Source: Vibrio methylphosphonaticus (lineage in GTDB: Bacteria > Pseudomonadota > Gammaproteobacteria > Enterobacterales > Vibrionaceae). From it: DNA of 64,000 bases. The translations under genes were made by a program, and so were the position numbers. Below are positions 58,377-64,000 of the stretch, in pieces. The DNA is taken from positions 186,001-250,000 of the forward strand of contig NZ_JAMKMS010000005.1 in the NCBI RefSeq assembly GCF_023634655.1, read 5' to 3'. Under the pieces are notes generated by a model. The model saw only the letters and a list, made by a program, of their open reading frames with translations. It was not told the origin of the DNA and did not search any database. Numbering within the stretch: position 1 is the stretch's first letter; each line of letters opens with the position of its first letter.

Positions 58377-60257
58377 ATGGAAGTTGCTTTATCTCAAAAA
58401 CAAAAAACGTCGCTCGCAATGCTGACTCTATGGGCGGGGTTTATTATCTTGGTGAGCTATATCTTTTATGCGCTTACTAGCTTAAACGACAAATATGACA
58501 GTCGCTCTGGCATGGAACGGGCGAGTACACATTTGGCGTCGACCCAAATTCTGCTACTCGATACGGTGAATAGGCGTGCCACTTTGACTGCGGAGGGTAG
58601 AGACGCGTTTCAAACGAGTCTAACGATGCTTGAACAAAGCGCGGATGTGGATAGAGAATTTTTACAGCGTCATGGGTTTACAACCCAAAATCAGGTCATG
58701 ACGGACGCATTGACGCGTTTTATTCAAGATCTCACTCCGTGGATAACCTTAAAGTCAGAATTTGGTTTCTCTATGGATGACGGTTTACTTGGTCAGATGA
58801 ACAATCACAACGTTAAGATTGACGCCGCGATTAAGGAAACAGGCATGGTAACGTTGACCGCAGACTTTCAAAAAGTCGTGACCAGCATGCAGGAATTTCT
58901 TATTCAAGCCAATGCGGATAATGAAAAAGGTTTCAAGCGAGCACTGGCTGGTTTTATTAATGCATCGAACGCTTATGCCATGTTGGAATTGTATGAAAAG
59001 GACGTTCAAGCACTTGAGCTTAGCTTTACACGCATTGTTGAATTGTCTTCACGCTTGAGTCAGTTGGAGGGGCAGCTAGGTATCGCTCAAGTCTCGACAT
59101 TAACGGCTTTCTCAGATGCAGCCCAACTACTTGGTCAGCAAGCAACCCGTCTTGCCAATGAAGCGGATCAGGTATCGGGCATGACGCGCATGTCTGTCGG
59201 TATTGCTTGTGCGCTGCTTGCATTATTTACGACAGCGATCTTTCTTGCCTTAACGACCTCTTTATCTCGCTCACTTAAGCAAACATTATCCGCACTTAAA
59301 CTTATTGAGCAGGGAGATCTAACCACTCGGTTGACGATTACTCGTAATCATCGCGACGAGTTCAACCAACTCAAAAAAGCCATCAATATTAGCTGTGATA
59401 ATCTCGGCAACCTAGTGGAAGGCGTAAAAGATAATAGTCAGTCATTATCCGCGAGTTCGGAATTGCTCGACAGTAGTATCACGCAGCTTGGGCAACATCA
59501 ATCTCAAGTGATGGAGCAAACCCAGCAGCTTGCATCGGCAACAGAAGAGGTGAGTGTCACAACTCAAGAAATTTCGGGCTCTTTAGAGTATGTTGCTTCG
59601 ATTAGCCGATCATCGGCAGAGTCCGCTCAGGCTGGTGGCGAAGTGATTGTAGAAACGATTGCTTCTTTTGAGCAGGTGGCAAGCATACTGGACGAAGCGG
59701 CGGCACATATTGGTCAGTTAGAGCAGGCGTCACAAAAAATAGATTCAGTGATGGATATCATCAACGGCATCGCTGAGCAAACTAATTTATTGGCGCTCAA
59801 TGCCGCTATTGAAGCGGCAAGGGCTGGTGAGCAAGGGCGAGGTTTTGCTGTCGTCGCAGACGAAGTCAGGAGCCTTGCGGTGAGAACCGTCCAAGCGATC
59901 GAAGACATCTCAGGCACCATCAATACCATGAAACGCGAAAGCTCGGAAGTCATTCAGTTTATCGCACAATCTGGGACGTCAATGAAGAACGGGCGAGAGC
60001 AAGGTAATCAAGCAAAAGCAGCACTTGAAGAGATCATGAATAAAGCGCAAGAGGCGAGCGCTCAGACTGAAGTGATTTTCTCGTCTGTAAAAGAGCTAGC
60101 TATAACATCTCAATCAATGGCAAGCAACATGTCACAGATTAGTGAGTCGATGGGTGAATTGGAGCAGAGCAATCAGCATCTTAAGCAAACCAGTGACTTG
60201 GTGGATAAACGTTCTACCGAGTTATATCAAGATTGTGAGCGCTTCAAGACAGGATAA
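58377..60257 (+). CDS. Methyl-accepting chemotaxis protein
   Basis: A 626-residue receptor. ATG at 58377 has AAGGGGA upstream; the open frame extends to 58212 but that part includes no good start. Helix 1 at ~15-35, periplasmic helical sensor (~36-275), helix 2 at ~278-300, HAMP, and the signalling domain with conserved hairpin [20 protein letters not shown] near residues 467-486. No pentapeptide at the C terminus (ends ERFKTG). Sits on the opposite strand between pflA and the LpxR-like gene. Confidence 0.93.
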   Translation: MEVALSQKQKTSLAMLTLWAGFIILVSYIFYALTSLNDKYDSRSGMERASTHLASTQILLLDTVNRRATLTAEGRDAFQTSLTMLEQSADVDREFLQRHGFTTQNQVMTDALTRFIQDLTPWITLKSEFGFSMDDGLLGQMNNHNVKIDAAIKETGMVTLTADFQKVVTSMQEFLIQANADNEKGFKRALAGFINASNAYAMLELYEKDVQALELSFTRIVELSSRLSQLEGQLGIAQVSTLTAFSDAAQLLGQQATRLANEADQVSGMTRMSVGIACALLALFTTAIFLALTTSLSRSLKQTLSALKLIEQGDLTTRLTITRNHRDEFNQLKKAINISCDNLGNLVEGVKDNSQSLSASSELLDSSITQLGQHQSQVMEQTQQLASATEEVSVTTQEISGSLEYVASISRSSAESAQAGGEVIVETIASFEQVASILDEAAAHIGQLEQASQKIDSVMDIINGIAEQTNLLALNAAIEAARAGEQGRGFAVVADEVRSLAVRTVQAIEDISGTINTMKRESSEVIQFIAQSGTSMKNGREQGNQAKAALEEIMNKAQEASAQTEVIFSSVKELAITSQSMASNMSQISESMGELEQSNQHLKQTSDLVDKRSTELYQDCERFKTG

Positions 60258-60310
60258 CTAAGGCGTATAACTAAGGCGTATAATTAAGCGTCATTGCTAA
60301 GCGTCATTGC
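60254..60310 (+). repeat. Tandem 13-base repeats over the receptor stop
   Basis: ATAACTAAGGCGT at 60254-60266 and 60267-60279, then a changed copy; TAAGCGTCATTGC at 60285-60297 and 60298-60310. The first unit includes the TAA stop of the receptor gene. Confidence 0.85.
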
Positions 60311-60322
60311 CGTTATTGAAAT

Positions 60323-60360
60323 AAAATGAACACGCACAACGTTGCGCGTGTTCATTTTTT
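60323..60360. terminator. Bidirectional terminator, receptor / LpxR-like gene
   Basis: AAAATGAACACGC and GCGTGTTCATTTT (60323-60335, 60346-60358), ten-base loop. T tracts on both strands. Confidence 0.86.
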
Positions 60361-60362
60361 TA

Positions 60363-61367
60363 TTAGAAAAATGCGAATAGAGAAACCCCACCATTGCCAT
60401 AAATCGATTTTTTCGCCTCTTTGTACTCGGCAGATTTGGAGGCAATAAAGGTACTAACTCCAACATATTGGTTATACCATGCTATGCCTAGCGTCGCCTC
60501 AGCCTGCCATGGTTGCAGCGTGACGTCGTACGCCTCACTAGGCTCTGGAATACCAGGCCGATTTCCCTGAATCGTCATATCGTTGAAACGATATCGTGCT
60601 TTTATACCAAAGTAGCTAAACCACCCCCGATTTGACGCGCCAATCATGCCAGCTTTAAACGGATTCTCAGAATGAATGTTGGCTGAGCCAAAGTTTCCAC
60701 CTAAGTCAGTTCCCCAACGAAACATAGCACCTGTGGAAATGTCACTTCTAAAATTCCCTATATTGGCTTCTGTTACGTTGGATACCTCCCAAGAAGTCGA
60801 GCCAGTGGCAGGCGCTCGCTTTAAATTTAGGTGAGTCAGGTAACCAAGACTTGCCGCAAAACTATCTTCAATTTGATATTCCCAGCCCCTCGGCTCAGTG
60901 GAACCCACAATAGAGTGCACAAGTTGTTGAGCTTGATCGGCAAATGAACTTTCACCCGTTGCACCAACAGTGAGGTTAACGCGTTGCGCTTGCTGAGGAT
61001 GAAGGCTGATGTAGTTTAATTCGGTGTGGAAATAACCCGCATAGGGGCGATCATTTGCAATGGGTTCTGTGGCATCAATATCTGATGGTGTCCACATTTT
61101 GTGTCCGAGTTGCACTTCAAATTTATCTAGCGATGATGCGCCCCAATAGCTAAGACTAAGCGGACGAAATAGAGAATACGGCGTAATGGCGCCACTGGTA
61201 TAAGAGAGGAAAATACCATTAGTGTAATCTTCGTCGGTGCCAAAGACACCGTCGTTATCGATAGAAAATGAAACGGTTGAGCGTTCGGAGGAAAGCGCAT
61301 GAGTGCTGACCAATAACGGAATGCTCGCAGTAAACAATACAAGAGGGATGGCTCTGAGGTACTTCAT
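60363..61367 (-). CDS. LpxR-like outer-membrane lipid A deacylase (DUF2219)
   Basis: A 334-residue predicted outer-membrane beta-barrel with a signal peptide ending near HALSSE and a C-terminal phenylalanine typical of barrels. Family motifs: FSIDNDGVFGTDEDYTNGI with calcium-site residues, and NDRPYAGY. LpxR in Salmonella removes the 3'-acyloxyacyl chain of lipid A. Active-site residues Asn-Asp and His/Ser cannot all be checked by eye. Ribosome site GAGAG. It lies between the receptor and pflB. Confidence 0.85.
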   Translation of the reverse strand: MKYLRAIPLVLFTASIPLLVSTHALSSERSTVSFSIDNDGVFGTDEDYTNGIFLSYTSGAITPYSLFRPLSLSYWGASSLDKFEVQLGHKMWTPSDIDATEPIANDRPYAGYFHTELNYISLHPQQAQRVNLTVGATGESSFADQAQQLVHSIVGSTEPRGWEYQIEDSFAASLGYLTHLNLKRAPATGSTSWEVSNVTEANIGNFRSDISTGAMFRWGTDLGGNFGSANIHSENPFKAGMIGASNRGWFSYFGIKARYRFNDMTIQGNRPGIPEPSEAYDVTLQPWQAEATLGIAWYNQYVGVSTFIASKSAEYKEAKKSIYGNGGVSLFAFF

Positions 61368-61550
61368 AATCGGTTACTCTCTTCAAATACGACGTGTAGA
61401 GATGTAATAAGTTAAGACGATAGTGACACGTTTGTGAAGGGGCGGTCAGTGATCACGTAGTGAAAACGTTATCAGTGACATGGACGAAATTGTAAATAAT
61501 CCTTACTCAATGAGATTTCCCGCTCTTATCGAAGTTGAAATGACAGACAT

Positions 61551-61579
61551 AAAAAAACCTCGCCGAAGCGAGGTTTTTA
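61551..61579 (-). terminator. Terminator of pflB
   Basis: AAAAACCTCGC (61553-61563), CGAA loop, GCGAGGTTTTT (61568-61578). U tract on both strands; it follows pflB. Confidence 0.87.
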
Positions 61580-61635
61580 TCTCAATCAGTATAACACTTG
61601 TCTATACGGGGTTTGCCGAACAGACAGGGACTGAG

Positions 61636-63912
61636 TTATAGAGATTCAGTGAACGTACGTGCGATTACGTCTGCTTGTTGCTCTTGTGTTAAAGAGTTAA
61701 AGCGAACGGCGTAACCAGATACACGAATAGTTAGCTGAGGGTATTTCTCAGGGTGCTTAACTGCGTCTTCTAGAGTACCGCGGTTAAGAACGTTCACGTT
61801 AAGGTGTTGACCACCTTCAATGCCAGCTTCGTGGTGGAAGTAACCATCCATTAGGCCTGCAAGGTTAGCACGTTGGCTGTCTTCTTCTTTACCTAGCGCA
61901 TTAGGAACGATAGAGAAAGTGTAAGAGATACCATCTTGTGCGTCAGCGAACGGTAGTTTACCTACAGAAGTCAGTGAAGCTACCGCACCTTTTTCGTCAC
62001 GACCGTGCATTGGGTTTGCACCAGGAGCGAAAGGAGCGCCAGCACGACGACCATCTGGAGTGTTACCCGTTTTCTTACCGTATACCACGTTTGAAGTGAT
62101 AGTCAGGATAGACTGAGTAGGGATTGCATCGCGGTACATCTTAAGTGCACGGATTTTGCCCATGAATGTAGAAACCAGTTCACATGCGATGTCATCAACA
62201 CGCGCATCATTGTTACCAAATTTAGGGTAATCGCCTTCGATTTCGAAGTCAGTTGCGATGCCGTCTTCGTCACGTACTGGCTTAACAGTAGCGTACTTGA
62301 TAGCAGACAATGAATCAGCAGCAACAGAAAGACCTGCAATACCACATGCCATAGTACGACGAACGTCACGGTCATGTAGAGCCATTAGAGACGCTTCGTA
62401 GCTGTATTTATCGTGCATGAAGTGAATGCTGTTTAGCGCAGTCACGTATTGCTTAGCTAGCCAATCCATGAATGTGTCTAGGCGACCCATTACGTCATCG
62501 TAGTTCAGTACTTCGTCAGTGATCTTGTCGCCAACTGGACCAACTTGCATCTTAAGCTTCTCATCAACACCACCGTTGATTGCGTAAAGCATAGTTTTTG
62601 CAAGGTTAGCACGAGCGCCAAAGAACTGCATTTGCTTACCAACGATCATTGGTGATACACAACATGCGATTGCGTAGTCATCAGAATCTAGGTCAGGACG
62701 CATTAGGTCATCATTTTCGTACTGGATTGAAGAAGTATCGATAGATACTTTCGCACAGAACTTCTTGAAACCTACAGGCAGTTGCTCAGACCAAAGAACC
62801 GTGATGTTCGGCTCTGGCGAAGGACCCATTGTGTATAGGCTGTTTAGGAAACGGAAGTTAGTACGTGTCACTAGTGTACGACCGTCGATACCCATACCAC
62901 CCATTGATTCTGTTGCCCAGATTGGGTCACCAGAGAACAACTCATCGTATTCAGGCGTACGTAGGAAACGAACCATACGTAGCTTCATTACGAAGTGGTC
63001 AATCATTTCTTGTGCTTCAACTTCTGTGATCTTACCAGCAGCGATATCACGCTCGATAAAGATATCTAGGAAAGATGAAGTACGACCAAGAGACATTGCC
63101 GCGCCGTTTTGTGATTTAACTGCAGCTAGGTAGCCGAAGTAAGTCCACTGAATCGCTTCTTGAGCAGTTTGAGCTGGCTCAGAGATATCGAAACCGTATT
63201 TTTCAGCCATAACTTTGATTTGGCCAAGTGCACGGTGTTGCTCAGAGATTTCTTCACGAAGTTGCATGGTTGCTGCAAGGTCTTCGCCGTTTTCGAAACG
63301 CTCTTGAAGAGAAGCAAATTGAGCTTGCTTATCTTTCATTAGGAAGTTGATACCGTAAAGTGCTACACGACGGTAATCACCGATGATACGACCACGACCG
63401 TATGCATCAGGAAGACCAGTCAGAACACCAGATTTACGACATTTCAGGATATCAGGTGTGTAGATATCGAAAACGCCAGCATTGTGCGTTTTACGGTATT
63501 CAGAGTAGATTTTTGAAACCATAGGGTCAAGAGTACGACCGTATGCTTTACAAGAACCTTCAACCATACGCACACCACCGTTAGGGATGATTGCACGCTT
63601 TAGTGGTGCTTCAGTTTGAAGACCAACGATAGTCTCTAGGTCTTGCTCAATGTAGCCTGCATCGTGTGCAGTGATGGTAGAAATAACAGAAGTATCGAAA
63701 TCTACAGGTGCTTTAGTCGCGTTTTCCTGCTTGATACCTTCCATTACTTTAGCCCAAAGCTTGTTAGTTGCTTCAGTACCTTCAGAAACTAGGAAGTCTT
63801 CGTCACCTTCATAAGGTGCATAGTTCTTTTGGATGAAATCACGAACGTTTACTTCGTTTTGCCACTCACCTGCCGCAAAACCTTCCCAAGCTTTAGCAAA
63901 TTGCTCTGCCAT
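61636..63912 (-). CDS. pflB: Pyruvate formate-lyase
   Basis: Glycyl-radical enzyme splitting pyruvate with CoA to acetyl-CoA and formate in fermentation, 758 residues. Catalytic cysteine pair at C417-C418 (AIACCVSP) and radical glycine at G733 (RVSGYAVRF), one residue offset from E. coli. ATG at 63912 follows AAGGTAGG. Highly biased codons, as usual for pflB. Activated by the pflA product encoded 3.5 kb away. Upstream 88 bases end at the window edge. Confidence 0.97.
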   Translation of the reverse strand: MAEQFAKAWEGFAAGEWQNEVNVRDFIQKNYAPYEGDEDFLVSEGTEATNKLWAKVMEGIKQENATKAPVDFDTSVISTITAHDAGYIEQDLETIVGLQTEAPLKRAIIPNGGVRMVEGSCKAYGRTLDPMVSKIYSEYRKTHNAGVFDIYTPDILKCRKSGVLTGLPDAYGRGRIIGDYRRVALYGINFLMKDKQAQFASLQERFENGEDLAATMQLREEISEQHRALGQIKVMAEKYGFDISEPAQTAQEAIQWTYFGYLAAVKSQNGAAMSLGRTSSFLDIFIERDIAAGKITEVEAQEMIDHFVMKLRMVRFLRTPEYDELFSGDPIWATESMGGMGIDGRTLVTRTNFRFLNSLYTMGPSPEPNITVLWSEQLPVGFKKFCAKVSIDTSSIQYENDDLMRPDLDSDDYAIACCVSPMIVGKQMQFFGARANLAKTMLYAINGGVDEKLKMQVGPVGDKITDEVLNYDDVMGRLDTFMDWLAKQYVTALNSIHFMHDKYSYEASLMALHDRDVRRTMACGIAGLSVAADSLSAIKYATVKPVRDEDGIATDFEIEGDYPKFGNNDARVDDIACELVSTFMGKIRALKMYRDAIPTQSILTITSNVVYGKKTGNTPDGRRAGAPFAPGANPMHGRDEKGAVASLTSVGKLPFADAQDGISYTFSIVPNALGKEEDSQRANLAGLMDGYFHHEAGIEGGQHLNVNVLNRGTLEDAVKHPEKYPQLTIRVSGYAVRFNSLTQEQQADVIARTFTESL

Positions 63913-64000
63913 GACATACCTACCTTGTTAGTAGAAAAAACACGTACTGTTCTCTGATAATCGAGTGCTCTCCGAATGGGGAGCCAGTACACACATTAAT

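Overview
This 64 kb window reads as a continuous stretch of chromosome from a gammaproteobacterium of the family Vibrionaceae, probably Vibrio. The evidence is gene content and order: an Ndh, CsiV, Mfd, PilZ, LolCDE, ComEC, MsbA, LpxK, YcaR, KdsB run; a DUF1887 (VC1899-type) CARF protein beside a chemotaxis receptor; and pflA and pflB separated by a receptor and an LpxR-like gene. I see no tRNA, rRNA, CRISPR array, insertion sequence or phage gene. Coding density is high and most genes look vertically inherited.

Layout. 1-6.1 kb: end of a nitrite-assimilation locus (nirB, cut by the window edge; nirD; a NarK-type nitrate/nitrite transporter; a fused PP2C phosphatase-protein kinase). 6.1-12.0 kb: a small unknown gene, a CBS-domain protein, a MATE efflux pump, a ZntA-like P-type ATPase behind a ZntR-type operator, and udp. 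12.1-22.1 kb: a fold-III PLP decarboxylase of unusual length facing a ptb-buk-CoA-acylating aldehyde dehydrogenase cluster, then a divergent LysR regulator and two closely related MFS transporters. 22.2-25.6 kb: a stand-alone CARF plus nuclease protein and a chemotaxis receptor. 26.0-32.2 kb: hinT, COG3014 lipoprotein, ycfL, lpoB, thiK, ycfP, ndh. 32.4-48.1 kb: GNAT, csiV, mfd, PilZ protein, lolCDE, DUF2062, comEC, msbA-lpxK-ycaR-kdsB. 48.2-57.2 kb: rluE, monomeric icd, the spoVR-yeaH-prkA stress cluster, yfbU. 57.4-64.0 kb: pflA, a second receptor, an LpxR-like outer-membrane deacylase, pflB.

How genes work together. The ptb, buk and aldehyde dehydrogenase genes together could oxidise an aldehyde to its acid with one ATP made by substrate-level phosphorylation. 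Their strongly biased codon use suggests high expression. Neighbouring LysR and paired MFS genes are plausible regulator and transporters, and a shared palindrome core (CACTGAGTGAA) lies upstream of both the LysR gene and ptb. The lol, msbA, lpxK and kdsB genes serve the outer membrane; csiV and lpoB serve peptidoglycan synthesis; ndh and pfl serve respiratory and fermentative electron flow.

The most interesting items are the CARF-nuclease protein with no CRISPR locus in view, the aldehyde-to-acid energy module with its candidate operator, the 508-residue PLP decarboxylase, the kinase-phosphatase fusion, and a recurrent pattern of short direct repeats just after stop codons. All functional statements are from reading translated sequence by eye; no database search was run.
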